NCBI GenBank assembly: GCA_030828385.1
Contig: JAURCS010000003.1
Location: 1 to 64,000 of the forward strand
Source of the DNA: Gammaproteobacteria bacterium
GTDB taxonomy: Bacteria > Pseudomonadota > Gammaproteobacteria > Pseudomonadales > Pseudohongiellaceae
Direction: 5' to 3'
Length of the DNA stretch: 64,000 nt
Made by a program: the position numbers and the translations under genes
The notes under the pieces: model-generated
Seen by the model: only the letters and a program-made list of their open reading frames with translations
The model's database searches: none
Told to the model about the DNA's origin: nothing
Part shown: one piece after another, positions 44,524 through 52,695 of the stretch
Position numbering within the stretch: position 1 is the stretch's first letter
Layout: every line of letters starts with the position of its first letter

Positions 44524-45012
44524 ATGCATAATTTGCGAATCAGGAGAATGACCAAGGCAGATCTGCCTGTTGTTACAAAAATAGAAGCTGATTGCCAAAC
44601 TCATCCCTGGACCCTGTTGCAATTCCTGGACGGATTCAATGCCGGGCATCAGGGCTGGGTAGTCTGCAGGCAGTATGAAGAACGTGAAATGATCGTCGGA
44701 TTTGCCATTGTTACCAGTGTTCTGGAAGAAAGGACCTTGTTAAATATTTGTGTCAGGCCTGCATTTCAAAAACAGGGAGTAGGACGAACACTGCTGGAAT
44801 TCCTTTTGCAGCAGGCTAAAGTTGAAAATATTGAAAAGATCTACCTTGAGGTGAGGGCGTCCAATAGCCCGGCAAAAAGTTTGTATGAAAGTTTTGGCTT
44901 TGAAAAAATCGCAGAAAGGAAAGATTATTATCCAGCAATTATTGGCAGGGAAGATGGCTATGTATATTCACTCTCTCATTTTTCCTTGCTCTCGTTAATC
45001 CCCTCTGAATAA
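44524..45012 (+). CDS. rimI: ribosomal-protein S18 alanine N-acetyltransferase
   Basis: 162 residues. GNAT fold: TLLNICVRPAFQKQGVGR carries the acetyl-CoA motif (Gln-x-x-Gly-x-Gly), with SLYESFGFEKIAERKDYY, the family's YxxxGF-like end, and RRMTKADLPVVTKIEADC at the start. RimI acetylates the N-terminal Ala of S18. 20 bases after the HolD-like gene, consistent with the classical order. The 3' end overlaps the converging membrane gene by 37 bases. Confidence 0.92.
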   Translation: MHNLRIRRMTKADLPVVTKIEADCQTHPWTLLQFLDGFNAGHQGWVVCRQYEEREMIVGFAIVTSVLEERTLLNICVRPAFQKQGVGRTLLEFLLQQAKVENIEKIYLEVRASNSPAKSLYESFGFEKIAERKDYYPAIIGREDGYVYSLSHFSLLSLIPSE

Positions 45013-45299
45013 TCAGTCTCTTCGGATAAATTTTCAGCCAGATCATCTGTGTACTTGAGTTCGTCATCGACGTCAGATTTGAGCAGGCAGTTCTTTAGCC
45101 AGCCAATTAGTTTAAAGACAGTGACTGCCAGCAACGCCAGCAAGACTATTGCAATAAAAAAAATGACTGTAGAGAGAATAAAGCGTCCTACATCACTCGC
45201 TGGTATATCAGCAAAACTAATAACCGCAAAAATTGCAGCAATGCTGACCATAATGCCCGAAACTACATTCCGGGTTTTTTTGTTCATTTTTTTCTTCAT
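44976..45299 (-). CDS. small membrane protein
   Basis: 107 residues: a basic N-terminus (KKKMNKKTR), two hydrophobic segments (VVSGIMVSIAAIFAVISF and FILSTVIFFIAIVLLALLAV), and an acidic cytoplasmic tail rich in Asp, Glu and Ser. No family was recognised. It begins 6 bases after the hisC stop on the same strand, so it may be co-transcribed with hisC. Confidence 0.65.
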   Translation of the reverse strand: MKKKMNKKTRNVVSGIMVSIAAIFAVISFADIPASDVGRFILSTVIFFIAIVLLALLAVTVFKLIGWLKNCLLKSDVDDELKYTDDLAENLSEETDYSEGINESKEK

Positions 45300-45305
45300 A
45301 AAAAG

Positions 45306-46385
45306 CTATGACATTTCCTGTAGCGCGGACATGGCTGACAACAGGCGTTTATTGTCTTGCGGGGTACCAATGGTTATGCGTAATTTATTTTCCAGGCGTT
45401 CTTCAGTGCTAAAATAACGCACCAGTATTCCCTGACCTTTTAGTGCCAGATAAATTTTTTCTGCCGAGGTGCCTGCGGGCATGGTGGCAAGCACAAAATT
45501 ACTTTGACTCTCGGGTACCACACAGCCCATTTCGCGTAATGCCGCGGTTACTACCTGACGTTCACTTCGTACATTTTTCCAGGTCTCACTGGCATACTCC
45601 TGATCTTCAATTGCTGCCCTGGCAAGGGACTGGGAAATCAGGTCAGTATTGTAACTATCCTTGGTTTTCATTAATGGAGAAATGACGGCGGGGTTACCCA
45701 GACCATAGGCCATGCGTAGCCCGGCCAGGGAATATCCCTTGCTAAAGGTACGCAGAATGAGCACGTTATCGAATTCCTCCAGCAGACGCTCGGATTGATA
45801 GGAAATCGCCGGGTCAACAAAATCAATATAGGCCTCGTCCAACAGTAAGACCCCCTGAAACTCAGCTGCAAGCAAGGCTATTTGTTCAAGTGCGGTGAGC
45901 GTACCTGAAGGCGCATGCGGGTTTACCAGGAAGCATACTTTTGCACCGGATTTATTCAATAAATCGGCATAGTGTTCCGGATGGGTCCAGTCTTCATTCA
46001 GTTCAAAATTGGTGAGCTTGCAACCATGGGCTGCTGCGAGAACCTGATAGAGGGTATAAGTAGGGCGGGCTACGGCAATGCTGTCATTCGTATCAGCAAA
46101 AGTGGCAATTGTCATCCGCAGAAGTTCGTCGCCGCCGTTGGTAACAATAACATTATCCGGAGAAAGCCCATGCCTGACGGCGATCGATTCCTGCAGGCTG
46201 CGGGCAGTAGGCGGAGGGTATTGTCGCAACCTGGCGACATCACACTTGCCAAGAGCAACAGCGACCTTTGGACTTGGTGGATAGGGATTTTCGTTGGTAT
46301 TGAGTTTCAGTATGCCGGGTGAGTCGATTTGCTCGCCAGGAATATAGGCCGCCATGTTTTCTATGTTTTTTCGCTCGTAAGCCAT
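45306..46385 (-). CDS. hisC: histidinol-phosphate aminotransferase
   Basis: 359 residues, PLP-dependent class I/II aminotransferase. The N-terminal SPGILKLNTNENPYPPSPKV is the HisC signature; VTNGGDELLRMTIATFAD and VNPHAPSGTLTALEQIA carry the PLP-binding positions, and LRTFSKGYSLAGLRMAYG contains the Schiff-base Lys. Converts imidazole acetol-phosphate with glutamate to histidinol phosphate in histidine synthesis. The remaining his genes are not in the window. A HisC-like aromatic or cobalamin-pathway role is less likely given the N-terminal signature. Confidence 0.9.
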   Translation of the reverse strand: MAYERKNIENMAAYIPGEQIDSPGILKLNTNENPYPPSPKVAVALGKCDVARLRQYPPPTARSLQESIAVRHGLSPDNVIVTNGGDELLRMTIATFADTNDSIAVARPTYTLYQVLAAAHGCKLTNFELNEDWTHPEHYADLLNKSGAKVCFLVNPHAPSGTLTALEQIALLAAEFQGVLLLDEAYIDFVDPAISYQSERLLEEFDNVLILRTFSKGYSLAGLRMAYGLGNPAVISPLMKTKDSYNTDLISQSLARAAIEDQEYASETWKNVRSERQVVTAALREMGCVVPESQSNFVLATMPAGTSAEKIYLALKGQGILVRYFSTEERLENKLRITIGTPQDNKRLLSAMSALQEMS

Positions 46386-46433
46386 TTTTGTCTTAATCTC
46401 TTTGTTGGGTTGACCAATAGCATTGGCAACAGC

Positions 46434-47264
46434 TCAGGGTGAATAAGTATCCAGGCGATTATTCCAGCCGGAAAGCCAGCGTTGTTCATTTCTTTCAGCA
46501 GGGGCGTGATTCACTCGCGCCTGAAGGGTGTCGCGCGCCGACTGAATAAATGCCTGGATGGGGGGCAGATGATCATGGGTCGCCATACCCAGTAAAACCT
46601 GTTTCAAACCCCAACCCTGTGCCTGGTAAGTTTCTTGTTCTGAGGTGCCGGTGCCCTTGAAATTAACATAGTCAATCAATGCATATAAGCCATGAGGCGG
46701 AGAGGAATTGGCAACGGCATAAAAGTTTTCCTGTAACCGGGTTCTTGTTGTTATGGATGCTTCGGAGTCGAGTATTTTGTCCAGTGCAGAGTCGAAGCGA
46801 TTAATAATAAAACGAGTTTGTTGCCTAGAATGTTGGGCTAAAAAACTTCTTAACTCCTGCATCTGTTCAGAGTCAATATCCGCCAGGAAAGCATCCCGGT
46901 TGTGCCAGGGAGAGTCTAAATTTACCGTGTCGATCCAGGTCGGTATTTTCACCCCTTCGGCAATGAAATAGCGTAACAGTTCGGGAAAACTTTCTTCGAA
47001 AATTTCTTCCTGCTTGGCCTGGAACCAGATGAAATGGCCAATACCAAGAGAAGGGAAGTTTTCTCCCTGGTTCCAGGCTGTCAGGCAGCCAGGTTGTCGA
47101 TCGCATTCATTGTTAAAAATCTGATCGCCTATCCAGTCCACCTGCGCTGGAGCAAGGCTTGGATATTCAGCGCCATAAAATGTATTGGACACCAGCAAAA
47201 GTCCGGCACAGAGCTGAACTTTCAGTGAAGCGAACACGGTTCTTTGAAAACTAATCCGTACCAA
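46434..47264 (-). CDS. exported protein of unknown function, lysozyme-like motif
   Basis: 276 residues with a signal peptide (VQLCAGLLLVSNTFYGAEYP). The segment NNECDRQPGCLTAWNQGE followed by FPSLGIGHFIWFQ resembles the Glu-then-Gly-Ile-Gly-His arrangement at the active site of T4-type and phage-type lysozymes, with the Glu in NECD as a possible catalytic residue. The remainder is helical with no known motif. Two or more close homologues of this pattern are remembered from gammaproteobacteria as conserved hypotheticals. Starts 49 bases upstream of hisC on the same strand. The muramidase idea is inference only. Confidence 0.7.
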   Translation of the reverse strand: MVRISFQRTVFASLKVQLCAGLLLVSNTFYGAEYPSLAPAQVDWIGDQIFNNECDRQPGCLTAWNQGENFPSLGIGHFIWFQAKQEEIFEESFPELLRYFIAEGVKIPTWIDTVNLDSPWHNRDAFLADIDSEQMQELRSFLAQHSRQQTRFIINRFDSALDKILDSEASITTRTRLQENFYAVANSSPPHGLYALIDYVNFKGTGTSEQETYQAQGWGLKQVLLGMATHDHLPPIQAFIQSARDTLQARVNHAPAERNEQRWLSGWNNRLDTYSP

Positions 47265-47840
47265 TCTATGTAAATCTTTAGCAAATTAATGGATGCTTTC
47301 AGGATTCTAGCATAAAGTAATGAGAGCTCAGACTCTTATCCCATGTATTTAAAGACAATTATTAAACTAATTCTGACTTAAATACTATCAAGAGGTAAGG
47401 GCATATTGCGTTATCGAATCTGTTACAGGTTCAGGCTTTCGGGCAAACTCAATTGGCCTTGTTGGCAAATTGAAGCAAAACGTGGAAGCTACAATTATTC
47501 GAAAATTTTAAGCAATATCAACATGAGTAAAGACAGTGAAAAATGGTAGAAGATACATCTACTGAAGACGTCATTTTTGAAGCTGGCTGGTATCTACAAA
47601 ATCTTCAATGGCTTTACTGATTAAGAGCAACTCCTGATAGTTATTGCTGGATATCGGCATTATTCTCGTTTGGTTGGCAGTCTTAATGGCTGCACTGTAA
47701 TCAGACCAAAAGGCTGATTTTTCAAAAATGCGGGTTATTTCACATATTGTTCTGAATTCCTTGAATTTCAGAACAAGGCGTTAGTGTCCCTGTGTTAGTG
47801 GATTATCTGTCCCTACGAGCCATTTTTGGAGGTAATCCAC
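47265..47840. other. gene-poor stretch
   Basis: No convincing gene. A 47-codon plus-strand ORF with TTG start at 47406 and a purine-rich AAGAGGTAAGGG before it reads RYRICYRFRLSGKLNWPCWQ and more; it may be a small protein but cannot be supported. A 69-residue minus-strand coding stretch without a start codon lies at 47571-47780 and is listed separately. The rest is A/T-rich. Promoters for the two flanking genes must be here. Confidence 0.5.
47571..47780 (-). pseudogene. possible gene remnant, no start codon
   Basis: A 69-residue open frame reads LKFKEFRTICEITRIFEK, SAFWSDYSAAIKTANQ and NYQELLLISKAIEDF before the stop. The amino-acid composition looks coding, but no ATG, GTG or TTG occurs in frame except a late ATG, and the frame is closed by a stop at 47781-47783. 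No family is recognised. It could be the tail of a broken gene. Confidence 0.3.
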
Positions 47841-48146
47841 ATGTTTAAAAGTATTGTTCTTGGATTTGTTCTGGTTGCCATGCTCCGAGTTGCCCTGGCA
47901 ACCGAATTATTCTTGCGATTTGGTATCCAGCCTCAATTTTTTCTTTTATTTCTGTCCGGGCTGTTTATAGCAATGCTCCTGGTGCATCGCGTAATCACGG
48001 TTCTTTTCGCTGTAATTGTGCTGACTGTTTCAGTGTTACAGTCAGAGCAGATGTTAATAACTAACGGATTTGACAAGGACTTGTTGATGGTTGCTTTGCT
48101 TTCTGTGGTTGTCTACCCCATCGTACACAAAGCAATGCATTCCTGA
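47841..48146 (+). CDS. small membrane protein, paralogue of the 51-kb protein
   Basis: 101 residues with three to four hydrophobic segments: SIVLGFVLVAMLRVAL, FFLLFLSGLFIAMLLV, VITVLFAVIVLTVSVL and LLMVALLSVVVYPIV. The ATG has GGAGG at 47828-47832 upstream. It is similar along its length to the protein at 51000-51306: RFGIQPQFFLLFLSG against SFGVEKNYLLICLGA, and FDKDLLMVALLSVVVYPI against IDRDALMVDVILMVVFPI. Function unknown. Confidence 0.75.
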   Translation: MFKSIVLGFVLVAMLRVALATELFLRFGIQPQFFLLFLSGLFIAMLLVHRVITVLFAVIVLTVSVLQSEQMLITNGFDKDLLMVALLSVVVYPIVHKAMHS

Positions 48147-48276
48147 GCTTTATCCGGTAACTGTGCCTTTTGCTGGTGGAAGCAAGCCATAGCTGGAATG
48201 TTGCGATGCACAATAAATCCCCTGGATTTCTGTATCAGTGCAGACAATATGTGTATCAGCCATAATCAAAAACTTA

Positions 48277-48365
48277 GGCATATTTTTAGTAAAAAAAATT
48301 GTGACGAAAAGTGCTGTTTTTATAGGTACTTTTCGTTTCACTATTTTTTTTACTAAAAAAATGCC
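48277..48365. repeat. 40-bp near-perfect inverted repeat
   Basis: The left arm (48277-48314), GGCATATTTTTAGTAAAAAA then ATTGTGACGAAAAGTGC, and the right arm (48326-48365) are reverse complements apart from about four mismatches and two extra bases, with an 11-base loop (48315-48325). The stem is A/T-rich with GC pairs at both ends. It lies 130 bases after a gene stop codon, too far for a simple terminator. Confidence 0.85.
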
Positions 48366-48371
48366 GAGAAA

Positions 48372-48614
48372 TTATGCACAAAAATATTTCGCGGTCTAAT
48401 CAGCCTTTAAAAACAGGGGTTTTATGAAGACCCTGTTAATTTAATTTGTAACTCATTGAAATATATAGATATTTAATTGATTAAAATTTAGACAATTTGT
48501 AAAAAAACGCCAAGTTGTGGGCAGTGCGCTAGTGTGACCATGGCTTATCCATAGACTTATCCACAGATTCTGTGGAAAAAATAGTCTCACCAATCTTGCA
48601 AACCAGTTTCCACA
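48372..48614. promoter_or_regulatory. cluster of DnaA-box sequences
   Basis: Matches to TTWTNCACA: TTATGCACA (48372-48380), TTATCCACA (48557-48565, perfect) and TTTTCCACA on the minus strand (48571-48579). Near matches with one change are TTATCCATA (48545-48553) and GTTTCCACA (48606-48614). Four of the five fall within 70 bases, two of them inverted head to head. An A/T-rich segment lies between the first box and the cluster. A role as origin, DnaA sink or DnaA-controlled promoter for the gene at 48697 is possible. Confidence 0.6.
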
Positions 48615-48696
48615 GGTTGTATCCCTGATTTCCCATCTGGTGATATAATTTTGTCTTTCCGGTTATCTTTTTCCGGACTCCTATCAGAGAGTATTA

Positions 48697-49332
48697 ATGA
48701 TCGAAATAGATGAAAACATCCCTTTCCTCTGGCGTTTGAGGGCAGAGGAAGATGGTGATGGGTTTTGTATTGTTTCCATGGTCGTGCCATTCAATGCAGG
48801 CGATAGAAACCTGGAGCACACTATTGAGACAGATATAGTGAGCCTTACCGCGGATTACAGTGGCGAAGAAGAAGATGAAATCCTTGAATGGAACGAGGAT
48901 GACATCAGCCTGTTTTTGAAGTTGATTGCCAGCAGCCAGTTTGGCCAGTCAAACAACACCGGCGGTACTATCAAGGTAGATCTGAATGATCCTGATACCA
49001 TTGAAATTGTAAATATTGTCGCTGCAGCAGGTTTTGGTCTGGCACAGACCGGGGATAATTACCTGATTGACTCAGATAATTCGCAAATAAGTTTTAGCTG
49101 CGAGATAGGCTCACAAATTTCCCTGAACACCGTTACCGGTTACAAGCGAGGTGTCGTTGTTGATATGGATGACGACCATGTTGTCTGCGTGATGCAGGAG
49201 CGTATCGAGCAGGTATCGTCGAACCAGGATGATGAAATTCTGCCTCATGATGTACTGCTGGTAAAACGTCACCAGGTACTGGACCCTCTATACACCCGCG
49301 ATGAACCTTACAAGTCGGATGTTCTGCATTAG
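48697..49332 (+). CDS. conserved-looking protein of unknown function
   Basis: 211 residues, acidic, with no signal peptide or membrane segment. N-terminal MIEIDENIPFLWRLRAEEDG, a Glu/Asp-rich middle (YSGEEEDEILEWNEDDISLF), and a C-terminal small beta-rich region (GYKRGVVVDMDDDHVVCVM) ending in VLLVKRHQVLDPL. GAGAG precedes the ATG. It lies 67 bases before prfC on the same strand and downstream of the DnaA-box cluster. No family recognised. Confidence 0.75.
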   Translation: MIEIDENIPFLWRLRAEEDGDGFCIVSMVVPFNAGDRNLEHTIETDIVSLTADYSGEEEDEILEWNEDDISLFLKLIASSQFGQSNNTGGTIKVDLNDPDTIEIVNIVAAAGFGLAQTGDNYLIDSDNSQISFSCEIGSQISLNTVTGYKRGVVVDMDDDHVVCVMQERIEQVSSNQDDEILPHDVLLVKRHQVLDPLYTRDEPYKSDVLH

Positions 49333-49399
49333 CTTTTCTCTTCAACTTTTTTCATTCGCCTTTCCTATTTCCTAACATTAGATAAAACAGTAGCCACCT

Positions 49400-50980
49400 A
49401 TGAGCAAGTTTGAAGCGGAAGTTTCCAAACGCCGCACTTTTGCCATCATTTCTCATCCCGATGCTGGTAAAACCACTATTACTGAAAAATTACTGCTGTG
49501 GGGAAAACTCATTCAGAAAGCCGGTACGGTTAAGGGCAGAAAATCTGACCGCATGGCCACCTCTGACTGGATGACCATGGAGCAGGAGAGGGGGATTTCT
49601 GTGACTTCCTCGGTGATGCAGTTTCCCTATCATGATCGAATGGTCAATCTTCTGGACACGCCGGGACATGAAGACTTTTCAGAGGACACCTACCGCACCC
49701 TGACGGCTGTGGATTCAGTGTTGATGGTCATTGATGGAGCCAAGGGGGTAGAGGCGCGCACCATTAAACTTATGGAAGTTTGCCGCTTGCGTGATACGCC
49801 AATTCTGACCTTTATAAACAAGATGGATCGGGATATTCGCGATCCCATCGACTTACTTGATGAAGTGGAAAATATTCTAAAGATTGAATGTGCTCCTATC
49901 TACTGGCCTTTAGGCATGGGCAAGGAATTCAAGGGAATTTATAACCTTTATACAGACACCATTTACGTTTATGACCATAGCCATGCGGATGAGGTGAACG
50001 AAGTGCTGACCATAGATGGCCTGGACAGTGATGAGGCGGCAACATTACTGGGCAGCTATGTGGAAGATTTCCGTGAAGAAATTGAACTAGTACGTGGCGC
50101 AAGTCATGAGTTTGACCTGCAGGCCTATCTGGAAGGCAGGCAGAGCCCGGTCTTTTTTGGTACAGCACTGGGTAATTTTGGCGTCGAGCAGATGCTCAAT
50201 GATTTTGTTGAGTGGGCGCCAGCGCCTCAAAACAGGGAAGCTGCCAGTCGTGAAGTGGATGCCATTGAGAAAGAATTTTCCGGATTTATTTTCAAGATCC
50301 AGGCCAACATGGATCCGCGTCATCGTGATCGAATTGCCTTTATGCGTATTTGTTCAGGCGCCTATGAACAGGGCATGAAAATGAAGCATGTGCGAACCGG
50401 AAAGGAAATTCGAATCAGTGACGCGGTGACTTTCCTGGCGGGGGAAAGAGAGCAGGCTGAGTATGCGGTATCCGGCGATATCGTTGGTTTGCATAATCAC
50501 GGCACCATCCAGATTGGAGATACCTTCACTTCGGGAGAGGATCTGCAATATACCGGAATCCCGCATTTTGCTCCGGAACTTTTCAAACGTATCCGCTTGA
50601 AGGATCCACTGAAGCTCAAGCAACTGTTAAAAGGTTTGCGACAGTTATCGGAGGAAGGATCTACCCAGGTATTCATGCCTTTGAACAATAATGATCTGAT
50701 TGTGGGCGCGGTAGGGGTGCTGCAGTTTGAAGTGGTGGCCTATCGACTCAAGGATGAATACAAGGTGGACTGTGTATATGAGCCGGTCAATGTGCACACC
50801 GCCCGCTGGGTCTACTCCAAGGATAGTGCAAAGCTTGAAGAATTCAGACGCAAGGCCGGTGACAATCTGGCAATTGACGGTGGCGATTACCTTACCTATC
50901 TTGCACCTACCCGCGTCAATCTGGAGCTGACCCGGGAGCGATGGCCGGCTATTGAATTCAAGGCGACTAGGGAGCATTAA
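49400..50980 (+). CDS. prfC: peptide chain release factor 3
   Basis: 526 residues, the normal length. G1 HPDAGKTT (19-26), G2 region [12 protein letters not shown]3 DTPGH (86-90) and G4 NKMD (140-143) define the GTPase; the C-terminus carries the RF3-specific [22 protein letters not shown]3 removes RF1/RF2 from ribosomes after peptide release. Chromosomal context near rimI is the same as in enterobacteria (holD-rimI-...-prfC), here with extra genes between. No sign of transfer or damage. Confidence 0.97.
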   Translation: MSKFEAEVSKRRTFAIISHPDAGKTTITEKLLLWGKLIQKAGTVKGRKSDRMATSDWMTMEQERGISVTSSVMQFPYHDRMVNLLDTPGHEDFSEDTYRTLTAVDSVLMVIDGAKGVEARTIKLMEVCRLRDTPILTFINKMDRDIRDPIDLLDEVENILKIECAPIYWPLGMGKEFKGIYNLYTDTIYVYDHSHADEVNEVLTIDGLDSDEAATLLGSYVEDFREEIELVRGASHEFDLQAYLEGRQSPVFFGTALGNFGVEQMLNDFVEWAPAPQNREAASREVDAIEKEFSGFIFKIQANMDPRHRDRIAFMRICSGAYEQGMKMKHVRTGKEIRISDAVTFLAGEREQAEYAVSGDIVGLHNHGTIQIGDTFTSGEDLQYTGIPHFAPELFKRIRLKDPLKLKQLLKGLRQLSEEGSTQVFMPLNNNDLIVGAVGVLQFEVVAYRLKDEYKVDCVYEPVNVHTARWVYSKDSAKLEEFRRKAGDNLAIDGGDYLTYLAPTRVNLELTRERWPAIEFKATREH

Positions 50981-50999
50981 TTCCTCCATGCCAAAGGGA

Positions 51000-51306
51000 C
51001 TATTCCTTTACGACAAATTCCCGATAGCCTATAGGAAATACCACCATCAGAATTACATCGACCATTAGGGCGTCGCGATCTATATAATACTGTCTGAGGA
51101 AATCATCCGGCATATTTAACGCCAGACTCAAAAGAGCAATGATAATAATCAGCGCAATCCCTCGAAAGGCTACCATTCCTGTTATGGCAATGGCGCCAAG
51201 ACAGATCAACAGGTAATTCTTTTCAACACCAAAGCTTTCCAGCAGGCTGGGAGAGGGTGACACTGACGGTCATGAAAACGAAGAGGGCCAATAACAAGAT
51301 CCTCAT
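51000..51306 (-). CDS. small membrane protein, apparent frameshift
   Basis: The clear part (51000-51263) reads LLESFGVEKNYLLICLGAIA and on through three hydrophobic segments, ending MVVFPIGYREFVVKE. An ATG at 51306 in a different frame begins RILLLALFVFMTVSVT, the expected N-terminal hydrophobic segment when compared with the paralogue at 47841-48146. Removing one base in the region 51264-51275 (for example the CCC run, seen as GGG on the plus strand) joins both. Without a frameshift the protein would have to start at GTG 51263, with no hydrophobic first segment. Convergent with prfC. Function unknown. Confidence 0.55.
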
Positions 51307-51531
51307 AACACTATACGCTCCCTAAAAGGTAGACTAAGCAATGTTCTGATCAGGTCTGAAAATGGTTATTTAATTGACCTAAAGTTTATACAGATTATTC
51401 GCATCAGATCAGCAAACACATATCAGATAAATTTATATTCGTCGTCCCCGTCATCATGATTGACAAGTGATTAACCACCAGTCCGATCTACTTTATCTTC
51501 AGTGCTTGTTGGTGTGCTTTCTTGGTCTTAA

Positions 51532-52542
51532 TTAGAATCGTTTTTCAGTGTACCACTTTACCTCAACCGCGGAATCATGAAACATGTCCTGCACGCCCAG
51601 AGTCAGCACAAACAGCGCCATTCGAATTAATACGCCGTTGTCAGTCTGACGGAAAATGGCAAGACTGGGATGCTGATTCAGGTCTACATCCAATTCATTC
51701 GCTTCAGCCCGTGAATCACGGGGTAAAGGATGCATAATAACTGTGTTGGGTTTGCAGTGACTAGTGTAAATAGCCTGGTTTAGGCGAAAGCGACCACGAT
51801 AAATATCTGCTTCCTTGCGATCTTCAAAGCGCTCTTCCTGTATGCGCGTAAGGTAAACCGTATCGTTATCCTTCAGTCCGCTTTCCATGTCATCAGTTTC
51901 TATGACGGTGTTACCACGCTGACGAATTATTTCAACAATGTCTTCCGGCATTTTCAACTCGGCCGGTGAAATCAGCGTGAAAGTAATATTGTCATACAGA
52001 TTTAATAATTTGGACAATGAATGCACGGTGCGGCCATATTTGAGATCCCCTACCATGGCAATGCGTATGCCATTCAGGTCCTCACCGATGCGTAGTTCTT
52101 TCTTAATGGTATACAGATCAAGTAAAGCCTGGGAGGGATGTTCAGCGGGCCCGTCACCGGCATTGATTACCGGAACCCGGCTGGCGCGGGAAAACTCTTC
52201 TACCGAGCCGGCAACCGGATGACGCATGGCAATGACATCACTATAGCCACTGATGACCCTTGCGGTGTCATACAGGGACTCTCCCTTGGTGATCGCAGAG
52301 GCTTTGATATCAGTAGTTTCGCGGACCTGACCACCCAGCAGGTTGAATGCGCAGCCAAAACTGACACGGGTGCGGGTGCTGGGTTCGAAAAAGAGATTGC
52401 CAAGGATAGCGCCATCAAGTACGCGGGTATGTTTTTTACGTTGCGCGTAGGGCTCCATTTCATCGGCTACCCGAAATAGTTCTTTCACATCATTTTTTTC
52501 AAATTGACTGATGGAAAGTATGTGTGAGCCGAGGAAATTCAT
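51532..52542 (-). CDS. pyrB: aspartate carbamoyltransferase catalytic subunit
   Basis: 336 residues. The carbamoyl-phosphate loop FFEPSTRTRVSF is at 51-62 (Ser55, Thr56, Arg57, Thr58 and Arg59), with VIAMRHPVAGS and EHPSQALLDLYT holding the next active-site residues, and MHPLPRDSRAE near the C-terminus. It condenses carbamoyl phosphate with aspartate in pyrimidine synthesis. No pyrI (regulatory chain) or pyrC lies adjacent, so the enzyme is probably an unregulated trimer or is partnered from elsewhere. Closest by eye to the long PyrB found in Pseudomonadales-type bacteria. Confidence 0.95.
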   Translation of the reverse strand: MNFLGSHILSISQFEKNDVKELFRVADEMEPYAQRKKHTRVLDGAILGNLFFEPSTRTRVSFGCAFNLLGGQVRETTDIKASAITKGESLYDTARVISGYSDVIAMRHPVAGSVEEFSRASRVPVINAGDGPAEHPSQALLDLYTIKKELRIGEDLNGIRIAMVGDLKYGRTVHSLSKLLNLYDNITFTLISPAELKMPEDIVEIIRQRGNTVIETDDMESGLKDNDTVYLTRIQEERFEDRKEADIYRGRFRLNQAIYTSHCKPNTVIMHPLPRDSRAEANELDVDLNQHPSLAIFRQTDNGVLIRMALFVLTLGVQDMFHDSAVEVKWYTEKRF

Positions 52543-52570
52543 ACTAGAGATTATATGACTAAATTTGACA

Positions 52571-52588
52571 TAAGTCTCAAGTTACAAA
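52571..52588. repeat. short fragment of the repeat family
   Basis: TAAGTCTCAAGTTACAAAGG is an isolated copy of the CAAGTTACAAG/TCTCAAG unit found in the large islands, without REP or palindrome. It is upstream of pyrB on the minus strand. Confidence 0.55.
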
Positions 52589-52695
52589 GGGTTTAGATTC
52601 ACCTTTTGTTATGTTTTCAAAGGATGGCGATGGGCACAGAGCTGCCAGTGAATTACTCGGCACGATGACTGCTAATACCCGGCATGAGATGGTCT

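Larger units (their letters stand above)
48147..48696. other. gene-free A/T-rich stretch with hairpin and DnaA boxes
   Basis: This 550-base stretch holds no gene. It contains a large inverted repeat (48277-48365), an A/T-rich segment (about 48440-48510) and a group of DnaA-box sequences from 48372 to 48614, each listed separately. Confidence 0.7.
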
